Shown piece after piece: positions 20,517-30,791 of a DNA stretch of 64,000 nucleotides. The position numbers and the translations under genes were made by a program. Within the stretch, counting starts at the first letter, position 1, and each line of letters opens with the position of its first letter. The notes beneath the pieces are model-generated. The model ran no database searches. It was not told where the DNA came from and was given only the letters and a program-made list of their open reading frames with translations. The DNA lies in NCBI GenBank assembly GCA_014799465.1, contig JAAVHZ010000052.1, positions 1 to 64,000 on the forward strand, written 5' to 3'. Source of the stretch: Lachnospiraceae bacterium. GTDB lineage: Bacteria > Bacillota > Clostridia > Lachnospirales > Lachnospiraceae.

Positions 20517-20568
20517 AAGACTGCTGTACTAATGATTGAAAAATCAAAGGGCTGCAGTCTCTTTTTTC
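20517..20568 (+). terminator. terminator after the CheX-like gene
   Basis: AAGACTGC ... GCAGTCTCTTTTTT. Confidence 0.6.
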
Positions 20569-20690
20569 TATAAAATATAATTATTAAGGTTAATATTTTT
20601 AAGTTGAAGATTATGCAATGTAATGATATATTTATCTATAAGATAAATGCATGACATTATTTTATATGTTATGACAGAATGGAGGAAAAA

Positions 20691-22079
20691 ATGAGAAGAG
20701 ACATTAATCCTATTAAGAAAGGATTAAGAATTATTATTGTGGGGTGCGGCAAAGTTGGCACAACCCTGATTGAACAACTTGTAAAAGAGGGACATGATAT
20801 AACAATTATTGATAAAAATCCACAGGCGGTTCAGACTATGTCCGACCTTTATGATATAATGGGACTTGTAGGCAACGGAGCCAGCTATAGTGTACAGATG
20901 GAAGCCGGTATAGAGGATACTGACCTTATAATTGCAGTAACAGATTCCGATGAGCTTAACCTTTTGTGCTGTACAGTCGCAAGACGTGTGGGACATTGTT
21001 CTGCCATTGCAAGAGTACGTACTCCTGACTACAGCAGAGAAGTAGGATATCTTCGTGAAAAACTTGGTCTTGCCATGATTATTAATCCTGAACTTGAAGC
21101 AGCGAAGGAAGTTGCAAGAATATTATACCTTCCTACTGCCCTTGAAGTAAATACCTTTGCCCACGGTCAGGCTGAACTTATAAAATTAATTGTACCTGAA
21201 AATAATATACTTGATGGTATTGCCATTTCGGAGTTAAGTAAGACTATTCCCCTTAATTTTCTTATCTGTGCTATTGAACGTAATGGTGAAGTCCATATTC
21301 CATCTGGTAATTTTGTATTATTAAAGGGTGATCTTGTATCCTTTGTTGCATCAAGAAAAGATACAAGGGAATTTCTTGAAAAAATAGGATTCAAAACAAA
21401 CCGTGTTAAAAATACTATGATTATCGGCGGAGGTAAAGCTGCTTACTATCTTGCAAAGCAGCTTATCAATATGGGAATATCTGTAAAAATCATAGAAAAA
21501 GACAAAGAAAGATGTGAAGAACTCAGTATATCGCTTCCGAAAGCAATTATAATAAATGGTGACGGAACCGATGAAGAACTTCTACACGAAGAAGGATTAC
21601 AATATACGGAATCATTTGTTCCTTTAACTGGAATTGATGAAGAGAACATTTTGCTGACACTGCATGCAAAAAGCATATCAAAAGCAAAAGTCATAACAAA
21701 GATAAACCGTATAACATTTAAAGATGTAATCAGCAAACTTGACTTGGGAAGTGTGGTATATCCCAGATATATCACTTCTGAAGCTATTATTGCATATGTA
21801 CGTGCCAAGAAAAATTCTATGAATAGTAATATTGAAACCCTGTATCATATGTTTGATTCCAGAGTCGAAGCTATTGAATTCCTTGTAGACAAAACTTCAT
21901 CCATAACCGATACACCTATTATGGACTTGTCACTTAAAGATAATCTCTTGATTTCTTTTATTAACAGGAACGGTTCCATAATCATTCCGAGCGGTAATGA
22001 CTGCATAAAGACGGGTGATACGGTAATGATTGTAACTACACATTCAGGATTTAATGATATACAGGATATACTTAAATAG
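20691..22079 (+). CDS. trkA: Trk system potassium transporter TrkA
   Basis: IIIVGCGKVGTTLIEQLVKEGHDITIIDKNP, two RCK-N halves; start after GGAGG at 20679-20684. Confidence 0.95.
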   Translation: MRRDINPIKKGLRIIIVGCGKVGTTLIEQLVKEGHDITIIDKNPQAVQTMSDLYDIMGLVGNGASYSVQMEAGIEDTDLIIAVTDSDELNLLCCTVARRVGHCSAIARVRTPDYSREVGYLREKLGLAMIINPELEAAKEVARILYLPTALEVNTFAHGQAELIKLIVPENNILDGIAISELSKTIPLNFLICAIERNGEVHIPSGNFVLLKGDLVSFVASRKDTREFLEKIGFKTNRVKNTMIIGGGKAAYYLAKQLINMGISVKIIEKDKERCEELSISLPKAIIINGDGTDEELLHEEGLQYTESFVPLTGIDEENILLTLHAKSISKAKVITKINRITFKDVISKLDLGSVVYPRYITSEAIIAYVRAKKNSMNSNIETLYHMFDSRVEAIEFLVDKTSSITDTPIMDLSLKDNLLISFINRNGSIIIPSGNDCIKTGDTVMIVTTHSGFNDIQDILK

Positions 22080-22090
22080 AAAGGACTATC

Positions 22091-23560
22091 ATGAACAACT
22101 CAATTATCAAATACATTCTTGGGCAGGTTCTCAAATTTGAGGCTGTATTAATGCTTCTGCCATGTATAGTAGCCATAATATATACGGAAAGTGAAGGATT
22201 ATGTTATCTTATTACTGCACTTGTATGTGGTGCATTTGGAGTCATTATGACTGCAAAAAAACCGGAAAACTTTGTTATTTATTTAAAGGAAGGATGTATT
22301 GCCACTTCATTAAGCTGGATATTTCTAAGCTTTTTTGGCTGTGTTCCATTTATGCTGACAGGCGAAATCCCTCATCTTGCAGATGCACTTTTTGAGACAA
22401 TTTCAGGTTTCACAACTACCGGTGCAAGCATACTAAGTGATGTTGAATCACTATCATATACCAGCATTTTTTGGCGGAGTTTTACTCATTGGATTGGCGG
22501 TATGGGTGTGCTTGTATTCCTGCTTGCCATAATACCACTAAGTGGCGGCTCCAACATCAATCTAATGCGTGCAGAAAGCCCGGGACCGTCTGTGGGTAAA
22601 CTTGTTCCTAAAATTAAATACACGGCAAGACTCTTGTATATTATATATTTTGGTCTTACCATAGTTGAAATAGTACTTCTGCTATTGGGAAAAATGCCTG
22701 TATTTGATGCGATAACAACCTCATTTGGTACTGCCGGAACAGGAGGATTCGGAATTAAAAATGACAGTCTTGCCGGCTATTCCTCATATATTCAATGGAT
22801 TGTAACCATATTTATGATATTGTTTGGAGTGAATTTTAATGCTTTTTACTTTATACTGTTTAGCAGATTTAAAAAAGCATTTGCAATGGAGGAGGTAAGA
22901 TATTACTTCATAATTATATTTACTTCAATAGCTGTCATATTTTTTAATATATATAGTAGTATTAAAAACGTTGCGGATGCATTGCTCCACTCATCCTTTC
23001 AGGTTGCATCCATTATAACTACCACCGGCTACTCAACCGTTGATTTTGATTTGTGGCCTCAAACCTCAAAAACCATTCTCGTCATGCTGATGTTTATAGG
23101 TGCATGTGCAGGAAGTACCGGAGGCGGTATAAAAGTATCAAGGTTTGTTATAATGATTAAAACTATTATTAAAGAATTAAACTCTTACATACACCCAAAG
23201 AGCATTAAGAAGATAAAAATGGATGGAAAGCCCGTTGAACACGAAGTTGTCAGAGCGATAAATGTATATTTTATAACATTTATGATAATTTTTTCTGTTT
23301 CAATTTTTGCAATATCCTTTGAAGATAAAGACCTTATTACAAACTTCACTGCCGTTACAGCCACTATTAACAATATAGGTCCCGGTCTCGGAATGGTAGG
23401 TCCAACCTGTAATTTTGGGCATTTTAATGTTTTCTCTAAATTTGTGCTTATGTTCGATATGCTTGCCGGACGTCTGGAACTGTTTCCTCTTCTGATTTTG
23501 TTCCACCCTACCGCCTGGAAAGATATGATAGAAAAGAAAATAAAGTACTCTAAAATGTAG
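22091..23560 (+). CDS. trkH: Trk/Ktr potassium uptake membrane subunit TrkH
   Basis: TISGFTTTGASIL, FGTAGTGGFGIKNDS, ITTTGYSTVDFDLWP, GACAGSTGGGIKVSR. Confidence 0.96.
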   Translation: MNNSIIKYILGQVLKFEAVLMLLPCIVAIIYTESEGLCYLITALVCGAFGVIMTAKKPENFVIYLKEGCIATSLSWIFLSFFGCVPFMLTGEIPHLADALFETISGFTTTGASILSDVESLSYTSIFWRSFTHWIGGMGVLVFLLAIIPLSGGSNINLMRAESPGPSVGKLVPKIKYTARLLYIIYFGLTIVEIVLLLLGKMPVFDAITTSFGTAGTGGFGIKNDSLAGYSSYIQWIVTIFMILFGVNFNAFYFILFSRFKKAFAMEEVRYYFIIIFTSIAVIFFNIYSSIKNVADALLHSSFQVASIITTTGYSTVDFDLWPQTSKTILVMLMFIGACAGSTGGGIKVSRFVIMIKTIIKELNSYIHPKSIKKIKMDGKPVEHEVVRAINVYFITFMIIFSVSIFAISFEDKDLITNFTAVTATINNIGPGLGMVGPTCNFGHFNVFSKFVLMFDMLAGRLELFPLLILFHPTAWKDMIEKKIKYSKM

Positions 23561-23581
23561 TAAGAACTCATTTAATTTCAA

Positions 23582-23614
23582 AACGGTGTCGGGAATTGTA
23601 ATCCTGACACCGTT
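23582..23614. terminator. bidirectional terminator between convergent genes
   Basis: AACGGTGTCGGGA attgtaa TCCTGACACCGTT then ATTTTTCT. Confidence 0.8.
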
Positions 23615-23620
23615 ATTTTT

Positions 23621-24250
23621 CTACTTTTTCAAATGAATAAACTGTCTTGCAAATATTGATAATATTACCATAAACAAACCAATTACAATCAGATAATGTT
23701 TCTCATTAATGCTCCCTGTCTGCATCGTAAACAAATAGATTTTTCCTAACTTATCCTTTCCGGCTCCAAAATTCGCTTCATAATATATAAGAGGTATCAT
23801 ATATGCAAACACTACCTGATCAGTTACAGAAAATACCAGCATACCCATACCTCCCAAAAATATGGAATTTGCCATAAGCGTATATAATATTTTTCCAAAA
23901 TCGAAACTGCAGTTTCCGGCTTTCAGATAGAATAAAAATATAATACCCAGCACTACAAAAATCAAAACCGACTGCATCGTCCTGATAATATGAAGTAAAA
24001 ATACGGGGGTTTTCTTACTATATATTAAATCCCTTATATCCTTGTTCATATCCGGTGAAAATACAGGAATCATCATTATTATTCCGAAAAGGGACAGATA
24101 TACTTCTATGACTTTTGCAGTCTGGTTTTGTAAAAGATTTTTCGTACCCATAAAAAATGGCGATAATATTATCATTAAAATGCAGACTGCTGTATAAGGA
24201 AGCAGATTATGCTTTAAATTCACTGATAATATCTTTAAGCTTTTTTCCAT
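23621..24250 (-). CDS. ABC-2 type membrane protein (permease-like)
   Basis: Six-TM hydrophobic protein next to an ABC permease and ATPase. Confidence 0.6.
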   Translation of the reverse strand: MEKSLKILSVNLKHNLLPYTAVCILMIILSPFFMGTKNLLQNQTAKVIEVYLSLFGIIMMIPVFSPDMNKDIRDLIYSKKTPVFLLHIIRTMQSVLIFVVLGIIFLFYLKAGNCSFDFGKILYTLMANSIFLGGMGMLVFSVTDQVVFAYMIPLIYYEANFGAGKDKLGKIYLFTMQTGSINEKHYLIVIGLFMVILSIFARQFIHLKK

Positions 24251-25470
24251 TTTTTAATTCCTCCCCTTCTCTTAATGCTATATACCAGAATTGTCAATAC
24301 CACAAAAATAATGCTTAAAGCTGAATACAGACATCTGTTTTTTATAAGTTGGGGAATCATTTCATTAAATGCTTCATATCTTCCTAAAGAATTAAATCTC
24401 GGAATATAATTCCAACCCACATGCTCTAAAAATGCTCCGTCTAATGCCATAAAAAGGGAAACAAACCAAATCACTCCACTTACAAGAACAGCAAATATAT
24501 TTTTCGTAAACTCCGTTATAAGATATGCAAGTGATGAAACAAACAGCATTGTAGGTAACAGCCATAACACACAATATTTTATATATGCAAAATAATCAGG
24601 AGACACACCTGCTGCATCTGCAATATATAACGACTGTGTAAGTGCAAATACTGATACAAAAATCAGTGGTATGAACATCATTACAACCATTGATGCATAA
24701 CGTGATAAAACCATAACAGTTGATGACATTTTCTTAGAATATATAACATCAGATACCTTGCTTCTTTTTTCTTTAATTACCCTCGTTATTGCAAAAAATG
24801 CCGGAAGAATACCTAATATAATTCCCAAATAATCACTGAACAGCCTTGCATATGCATTTGTAACCTTATCCTCATGCAAAATATCCTCATATTCCTTGAG
24901 AGCCTGCTCATATGTTTTAGGCACTATTCCATGTTTTATTAGCTGTGCAGGCTCATAATCACTGCCCCTTCCTATTATTTCCGACACCTTCTCCATAATA
25001 TTTTCAAACTCATCATAACTCAATTCATCTGATACTTCTATTCCAAATGGTACTGCTTCCTCTTCCACATAGTTCCCATTTTCATCATAAGATACTGATA
25101 ATCCTTCCACATATTTATCATATTCTGCCTTCCACTCCTCCTCTTTCATTCCTGTAAGCTCCGAAATATATTCCGAAATTTTTTTTAGTTCGGAATCCGA
25201 TAAGGTAACTTCTTTATAAAATCCTATGGGATATGTTACAAAATGCTCTCCACTATAATCTCTAATCAAATCTTCCAGTGTTCTATTCATGATTACTTTT
25301 TTATCATCAGAATATGTCCATTCGTAATCATCCTGTCCTTCTTTTGGTTTTTTCAGTGTACTTTCATCCATATTTGTTACATAAAAAAGAAACAATATTA
25401 TTATATAAGCATAGAATACTATACTTTTAAGCCACATCTTACACTCTTTTATAAACAGACTTCCGAACAT
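24235..25470 (-). CDS. ABC transporter permease-like membrane protein
   Basis: N-terminal TM, large extracytoplasmic loop, TM cluster; adjacent to ATPase gene. Confidence 0.65.
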   Translation of the reverse strand: MFGSLFIKECKMWLKSIVFYAYIIILFLFYVTNMDESTLKKPKEGQDDYEWTYSDDKKVIMNRTLEDLIRDYSGEHFVTYPIGFYKEVTLSDSELKKISEYISELTGMKEEEWKAEYDKYVEGLSVSYDENGNYVEEEAVPFGIEVSDELSYDEFENIMEKVSEIIGRGSDYEPAQLIKHGIVPKTYEQALKEYEDILHEDKVTNAYARLFSDYLGIILGILPAFFAITRVIKEKRSKVSDVIYSKKMSSTVMVLSRYASMVVMMFIPLIFVSVFALTQSLYIADAAGVSPDYFAYIKYCVLWLLPTMLFVSSLAYLITEFTKNIFAVLVSGVIWFVSLFMALDGAFLEHVGWNYIPRFNSLGRYEAFNEMIPQLIKNRCLYSALSIIFVVLTILVYSIKRRGGIKKWKKA

Positions 25471-25471
25471 A

Positions 25472-26347
25472 TTATTTCACATCCTTTCCATCCATCATAT
25501 ACAGATATGCATCCTCTACATTAGGTTCTGCCTGCTCTGCACCCTCAAACGGTTTTTCATTTGCTACAAACCTGACATCCGCATGACTTCCGTGACTAAG
25601 CATACCTGTCACTATATAATCTTTTTTAATACTCTCCAATTCAAGTTTTGACACATCCGCAGTAAAGATTTTACCCTCAGCTCTTTTTAACATGTCTTCA
25701 ACCGTTCCATTGTATTTAATGGTTCCCTCATCCAATATGGCTATATTCTCACATGTTGCCTCTATATCTCCTACTATATGGGTTGAAAGTATTACTATTC
25801 TGTCCTCCGCTATCTCACACAGAAGATTACGGAATCTTACCCTTTCTTCCGGGTCAAGTCCTGCCGTCGGTTCATCTACTATAAGAACTTTGGGATTGTT
25901 TAAGATTGCCTGTGCTATTCCAAGCCTCCTTCTCATACCGCCTGACATTGCTTTTACCTTTGTTTTATGGTTATTCATCAAATTAACTCTTTCTAAAAGT
26001 TCAGGTATCCTTTCCTTTCTTTCACGCTTAGACAGACCTGACAATGTTCCAAGATAATCCATTGCCTCATATACCCCCATATTTCCATACATTGAAAAAT
26101 CCTGTGGAAGATACCCTGTCATACTCCTTATTGCAGCCCTGTCTTTTATATTGACTCCACATACGGTCACTTTACCATCAGTGGCACTATGTAACGTTGC
26201 CAATATCTTCATAAGTGTAGTCTTTCCTGCACCATTTCTTCCTAATAATCCGAACATTCCCTTGGGAATTTCCATTGTTACATCTTTTAAAGCATGTTTC
26301 TTTCCATAATACTTATTTACATTTTCAAGCGTTATATTTGCTTCCAT
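25472..26347 (-). CDS. ABC transporter ATP-binding protein
   Basis: GLLGRNGAGKTTLMKIL, SGGMRRRLGIAQAIL, VLIVDEPTAGLDPEER; start at 26347 after GGAGGAAC. Confidence 0.96.
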   Translation of the reverse strand: MEANITLENVNKYYGKKHALKDVTMEIPKGMFGLLGRNGAGKTTLMKILATLHSATDGKVTVCGVNIKDRAAIRSMTGYLPQDFSMYGNMGVYEAMDYLGTLSGLSKRERKERIPELLERVNLMNNHKTKVKAMSGGMRRRLGIAQAILNNPKVLIVDEPTAGLDPEERVRFRNLLCEIAEDRIVILSTHIVGDIEATCENIAILDEGTIKYNGTVEDMLKRAEGKIFTADVSKLELESIKKDYIVTGMLSHGSHADVRFVANEKPFEGAEQAEPNVEDAYLYMMDGKDVK

Positions 26348-26442
26348 AATGTTCCTCCATTTCATATCTACATTATCTTTACACCCAGATATTAATTCAA
26401 AAATATCTACTATTTCACTATAATATGAATTTTCCACATATT

Positions 26443-27582
26443 TCAAATACATATAAAATATGCTGCTGCTATGGCACCTCCATTTATAGAATTAATAAGT
26501 TCAATATTTCCACCATGTTTTTTGCAAAGTGTCTCACATATGGCAAGTCCTAACCCGAAATGATTTTTTTCAGTAGTGAAATATGGTCTTGATGCTTTAT
26601 AAAGTGTATCTTTAGAAAATCCTTTTCCATCATCTTTTACATACAGATATAAAGTGTCATCTTCTGCCTCTATAGACACTTCAATATTTTCCACTGCATA
26701 TCTTAAGGCATTAGATACAAGATTATCTGCCACCTCATTAATAAGATTAATATCACAAAACATTTCTCTTTTATCATTTTTATAATGTACCTTTATAGAT
26801 ATATTGTCATTTGACATTCCTTCTGCACCTGATTTTAACTGTTCTGCAATGCTTTGAAATGACATCTTCTTTTTATCCACACTCCACTCTTCCATGGAAT
26901 GAATTTCCTTCATGGTCAGCGAAAATCTTTCAGCCCTGTCTGCCTGAATTAAAAATGTGTTTAATATTTCTTCCAATTTTTCTTCTGACAATGAGCCTGA
27001 TTCATAAAATTCAAGAAGCATCTGTGCATATCCTTTTATTATGGTAACAGGTGTCCTTATATCATGTGCAAATGCCGCATTCAACTGTCTTTGTGCTTCT
27101 ATAAGCTCCCATGTTTTTTTCTGATTATCTATCAGCTTAAGGCGCATGTCATTAAATGCCCGGCATATATCTCCCATTTCATCCATACTTATATAACTAC
27201 ATTCAAAGCTCAAATCATTCCTGCCTATATACTCTGCCTCCTGCTTAAGTATTGATATAGGTTCTTCCAATATTCTCTTATAATATTGTCTGACAAGCAT
27301 TATAACTGATATTACCACACATAATATAATTGAAATCACTTCAATTATATCTACAAGTTTAATCTGCTTTACAGCCTTTATAGTCATACTATCGCTTGTG
27401 AAAACCATTGTTCTGTTTCTGACAAATTTTACCGGAACACCATTTACATCTGCTATAATTATTTTCCATTTTTCAAAAAAAGAAAATAAAATTATTCCAC
27501 TCAAAAATGCTGCCAACAATGCTATTAAAGTATATAATATTAATGATTTTTTTAACGTCATTTTTATTCTCAAATTACCCAT
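26443..27582 (-). CDS. sensor histidine kinase
   Basis: AFAHDIRTPVTIIKGYAQML, HFGLGLAICETLC; HAMP region. Confidence 0.94.
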   Translation of the reverse strand: MGNLRIKMTLKKSLILYTLIALLAAFLSGIILFSFFEKWKIIIADVNGVPVKFVRNRTMVFTSDSMTIKAVKQIKLVDIIEVISIILCVVISVIMLVRQYYKRILEEPISILKQEAEYIGRNDLSFECSYISMDEMGDICRAFNDMRLKLIDNQKKTWELIEAQRQLNAAFAHDIRTPVTIIKGYAQMLLEFYESGSLSEEKLEEILNTFLIQADRAERFSLTMKEIHSMEEWSVDKKKMSFQSIAEQLKSGAEGMSNDNISIKVHYKNDKREMFCDINLINEVADNLVSNALRYAVENIEVSIEAEDDTLYLYVKDDGKGFSKDTLYKASRPYFTTEKNHFGLGLAICETLCKKHGGNIELINSINGGAIAAAYFICI

Positions 27583-28244
27583 TTGTATCCCACTCCCCAT
27601 ACTGTCTCAATAACATTTTTATCTGTCTTATCTGCAAATTTGCTTCTTATTCTTCGTATATGTTCTGTTATGATACTACTGTCACCATCTTTATCAAATC
27701 CCCACAGATTTTCATATATAGTATCTTTATCAAATATCCTCCCTTTATTGCTGCTTAAAAGCTCAATAATTGCAAATTCCGTCTTGGTAAAAGTAATATT
27801 TTCCTCTCCTATACTTACAATTCTGTTATCATAATCAATAGCCAGATTGCCGACTAAATACACTCTTGTTTTATCTCTGCCCCTTTCCTCTCTTCTTAAG
27901 TGTGCCATTATTCTTGCATTAAGTTCTCCCATACTAAAAGGTTTAATAATATAATCATCCCCTCCTGCCATAAGACCATTTATCTTATCCTGTTCTTCAA
28001 TCTTTGCAGTAAGAAATACTATCGGAACATTTATATGACTTCTTATCTTTTTGCAAACTTCAATTCCATCCATCTCAGGCATATTAATATCTAAAAGAAT
28101 CAAATCAGGATTGACTGTAAGCTGATTTATTGCCTCTTTACCTGTAGATGCTGTATATACAAGGTAATCCAATAAACCAAAATAATCTTTAAGCATTTTT
28201 ATTATATCTTCATCATCATCAACAATTAATAATTTATATTTCAC
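27570..28244 (-). CDS. OmpR-family response regulator
   Basis: KLLIVDDDEDIIKMLKDYFG ... VGYKWVI. Confidence 0.96.
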   Translation of the reverse strand: MKYKLLIVDDDEDIIKMLKDYFGLLDYLVYTASTGKEAINQLTVNPDLILLDINMPEMDGIEVCKKIRSHINVPIVFLTAKIEEQDKINGLMAGGDDYIIKPFSMGELNARIMAHLRREERGRDKTRVYLVGNLAIDYDNRIVSIGEENITFTKTEFAIIELLSSNKGRIFDKDTIYENLWGFDKDGDSSIITEHIRRIRSKFADKTDKNVIETVWGVGYKWVI

Positions 28245-28270
28245 TTTAGAATAACTCCTTTACTTTTTGC

Positions 28271-28302
28271 TATTACTTCGGCGGTTATATAGCCGAAGTA
28301 AT
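28271..28302. repeat. hairpin ATTACTTCGGC...GCCGAAGTAAT
   Basis: 11-bp inverted repeat upstream of the response regulator. Confidence 0.5.
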
Positions 28303-28361
28303 ATCTTAACATGATTACATTATCATACATAATTATCTACAAATTATCTACAAAAAAACTA

Positions 28362-28391
28362 CCGCACATAGACTTTTATCTATGTGCGGTA
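28362..28391. terminator. terminator-like hairpin ACCGCACATAGA cttttA TCTATGTGCGGT
   Basis: 12-bp perfect stem in the intergenic region. Confidence 0.65.
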
Positions 28392-28403
28392 AAACATTTT
28401 AAT

Positions 28404-28661
28404 CTACATTTCACTCATCAGCATCTGTTGAAGCTCATATGCTTCTAATGCCTTTTTTGATACAGGTCCAATCTTGCCTGTAGTATTTATATTAGAGTTA
28501 TACTCTCTTCTTGCCTGAGCTTTTAAAAAATGGATTTTCTCGATATCTTTCTGACGTTTTTTATTTTTTTCTAATCTTTCTACTCTCAGCTTTTCCATTG
28601 TTTTTTTCCATGTTTTATAATCCTGAGTATCGTAGAGTGTTGCTGAATTCTGAATTTCCAT
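28404..28661 (-). CDS. small charged protein, unknown function
   Basis: 85-aa ORF from an internal Met with RBS-like GGGA upstream. Confidence 0.55.
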   Translation of the reverse strand: MEIQNSATLYDTQDYKTWKKTMEKLRVERLEKNKKRQKDIEKIHFLKAQARREYNSNINTTGKIGPVSKKALEAYELQQMLMSEM

Positions 28662-28743
28662 ACACCATTCATCCCTTTCCACACCTTATATACAATTATA
28701 TCGGCATGTATCAGAATCTTATTAATGGTATATTCATCAACTA

Positions 28744-29127
28744 TTATTGGTATGTAACACCTGATTTTTTAGAAAATAATTCTAACCATTTTTTTCTGCT
28801 TGAAAGAGATAACTTATATTTTTTATCCTTTCCCTTTTCAGCATTAAATGCAGTTATGGTAACACCAAACGGTAAAAGTGGTCCTATGAAGGATTTTTTA
28901 ATTGCCTTAATATCAGAATACTTTATACTGAAATTTGATGAACCAAGTATTCCGCTAAAAAATACTATCCTCTGATTGGTAAAATAATAATGACCTCTGA
29001 CCTGATCTATATAAATCGGATAATAGTCACCTCTTACTGTATCTTCAAGATAATCGCCTTCATCCATAAGTTCATTTTCCAGTAACCAGCTTTCCAGCTC
29101 TTTAACCTTTGCTTCTGGTAAATTCAT
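28744..29127 (-). CDS. GRAM/PH-like domain protein
   Basis: GHYYFTNQRIVFFSGILGSSNFSIKYSDIKAIKKSFIGPLLPFGVTI; AAGGAG RBS. Confidence 0.7.
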   Translation of the reverse strand: MNLPEAKVKELESWLLENELMDEGDYLEDTVRGDYYPIYIDQVRGHYYFTNQRIVFFSGILGSSNFSIKYSDIKAIKKSFIGPLLPFGVTITAFNAEKGKDKKYKLSLSSRKKWLELFSKKSGVTYQ

Positions 29128-29356
29128 TATTAATCTCCTTTTTATGTTTATGTAAAATATTTATTTTTATCAATATTTCAATCTCCTCCGATATCCAATA
29201 TTTATAATTTATTAAAATAGTTACGCAGTACATCCCCATGCATCTGCTAATCTATTCATATTACATATAAGTAATGCCAATTTTTAAAATTATAAATCTG
29301 AATATAAAACTATGGATATTTTGTAATTGAAACAATATACAAAATATATTATAATA

Positions 29357-29535
29357 ACAGTACTGTTAATTCTATACTAATTCATATTTCTATAATTTTC
29401 AATAGGTTAACCGCATAACCCATTACAAATATTAAACATTCTTTTTGTGTAATATTGCTTATATCTCATTTTTTATTATCTCGTTTTACTAATACTACAA
29501 CAATTTCAATTTAATCCTCTGTCTATTTTGCACAA
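29357..29535 (-). pseudogene. degraded duplicate of the 3' end and downstream control region of a LacI regulator
   Basis: Aligns by eye with 29656-29835 (e.g. gttaaccgcataacccattacaaatatta vs gttaatcgcataacccattacaaacatta; ctcgttttactaatactac vs tttctttttactaatgttac). Confidence 0.7.
29406..29419. promoter_or_regulatory. candidate LacI-family operator, copy 1 (GTTAACCGCATAAC)
   Basis: GTTAnnCGnnTAAC dyad, 3 bp from -35 TTGAAA (29397-29402), N17, -10 TAGTAT (29374-29379), minus strand. Confidence 0.55.
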
Positions 29536-29548
29536 TATTTTAAATCAC

Positions 29549-29598
29549 GAAAAAAGAGACAAAAACACCGCAAATATCGGTTTTTCTTGTCTCTTTAA
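29549..29598 (-). terminator. strong rho-independent terminator
   Basis: Minus AAAGAGACAAGAAAAACCGATATTTGCGGTGTTTTTGTCTCTTTTTT. Confidence 0.8.
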
Positions 29599-29665
29599 GT
29601 GTCGAAAATGGAAATATCAAAAATATATTGTACTTGTCAGTACATTGTACTTATCAGTACAGTTA
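29549..29665 (-). ncRNA. candidate short (about 115 nt) RNA from LacI-type promoter copy 2 to the terminator
   Basis: Promoter TTGCCT-N17-TAATAT (29699-29671), no ORF, tandem GTACTGAtAAGTAC/GTACTGAcAAGTAC palindromes, strong terminator. Confidence 0.35.
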
Positions 29666-29702
29666 TGTCTATATTAGTTCATTATTCCAAAAAAGGCAAT
29701 AA

Positions 29703-29716
29703 GTTAATCGCATAAC
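29703..29716. promoter_or_regulatory. candidate LacI-family operator, copy 2 (GTTAATCGCATAAC)
   Basis: Same 3-bp spacing to -35 (29694-29699) and N17 to -10 (29671-29676) as copies 1 and 3. Confidence 0.6.
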
Positions 29717-29735
29717 CCATTACAAACATTATGTC

Positions 29736-30758
29736 TTATTTTTGTATAATATTACCAATAACTTTTTTTACGCTATTTCTTTTTACTAATGTTACCGGCA
29801 ATTTTAATGTAACTCCCTGTTTATTCTTCTCCTTTAAATTTTTAATCATTTCAACAGCCCTTCTTGCCATTTCCTGCTCATCCTGATGTATGGTGGTAAG
29901 CGAAGGATAAATCATTTCACAAATAGGTGAATCATCAAATCCTGCCACTGATATATCCTCTGGAATTCTAACACCATTTTCCTGCAAAAACTGCATTAAT
30001 TCAATGGCATAATAATCTGATGCCAAAAAGATTGCTGTGTATTCCTTTAAACGGCTAAGGTTCTCACTGTAATACTTTCTTCTGGCACCCTTTTCCATAG
30101 GAATCATCATAAAATCTACTTCTTCCTTCATCCCATCTTTAAATCCCTGATATCTTTCCGCATCCATACAAACATTATTATCAGAAATAAAAAGTACCCT
30201 CCTGTGCCCAAGACTGCAAAAATATCTTGCCATCTGAAATCCGCCATCATAATTATCAATTATCATATTACAAAAACTTCCCTGCTCATTTAAATACCCA
30301 TGATATACAACAAAAGGAATCCTTATTGAATCTCTTAATTTTTTATATTCCTTTTCACAAAATCCTATAATTACCATTCCCTCCATATTCCACATGGATG
30401 CAAAACTAAAAATCTCATTAAAGTCATTTGTGGTTCTTACCATCATAAAAAATCCTGCCTTATCTATTTCTTCCGACAAATAATTAAGTGCTGATGACAT
30501 ATATAAATCATCCAGTACGTGTGACCCATATTTTTTATGGCTTCTTATCACAACTCCTATTATCTTTGAACTATTCTGTGCCAGTAATATTCCTGCCATG
30601 CTTGGTATATACTGTCTTTCCTCTAAAAGCTTCTGTACCCGCTTAACTGTCTTATCTGATATTTTAGCTGTTTTACCATGAATCACATTAGATACTGTGG
30701 CCGTACTGACTCCAAGTTCATTCGCTATATCTATAATTCTAACTCTCTCGCTCTTCAT
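29736..30758 (-). CDS. LacI family transcriptional regulator (paralog 1)
   Basis: VRIIDIANELGVSTATVSNVIHGKTAKISDKTVKRVQKLL. Confidence 0.96.
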   Translation of the reverse strand: MKSERVRIIDIANELGVSTATVSNVIHGKTAKISDKTVKRVQKLLEERQYIPSMAGILLAQNSSKIIGVVIRSHKKYGSHVLDDLYMSSALNYLSEEIDKAGFFMMVRTTNDFNEIFSFASMWNMEGMVIIGFCEKEYKKLRDSIRIPFVVYHGYLNEQGSFCNMIIDNYDGGFQMARYFCSLGHRRVLFISDNNVCMDAERYQGFKDGMKEEVDFMMIPMEKGARRKYYSENLSRLKEYTAIFLASDYYAIELMQFLQENGVRIPEDISVAGFDDSPICEMIYPSLTTIHQDEQEMARRAVEMIKNLKEKNKQGVTLKLPVTLVKRNSVKKVIGNIIQK

Positions 30759-30791
30759 AATTTCTCCTTACAAACAAATTCTGCTGTAAAT

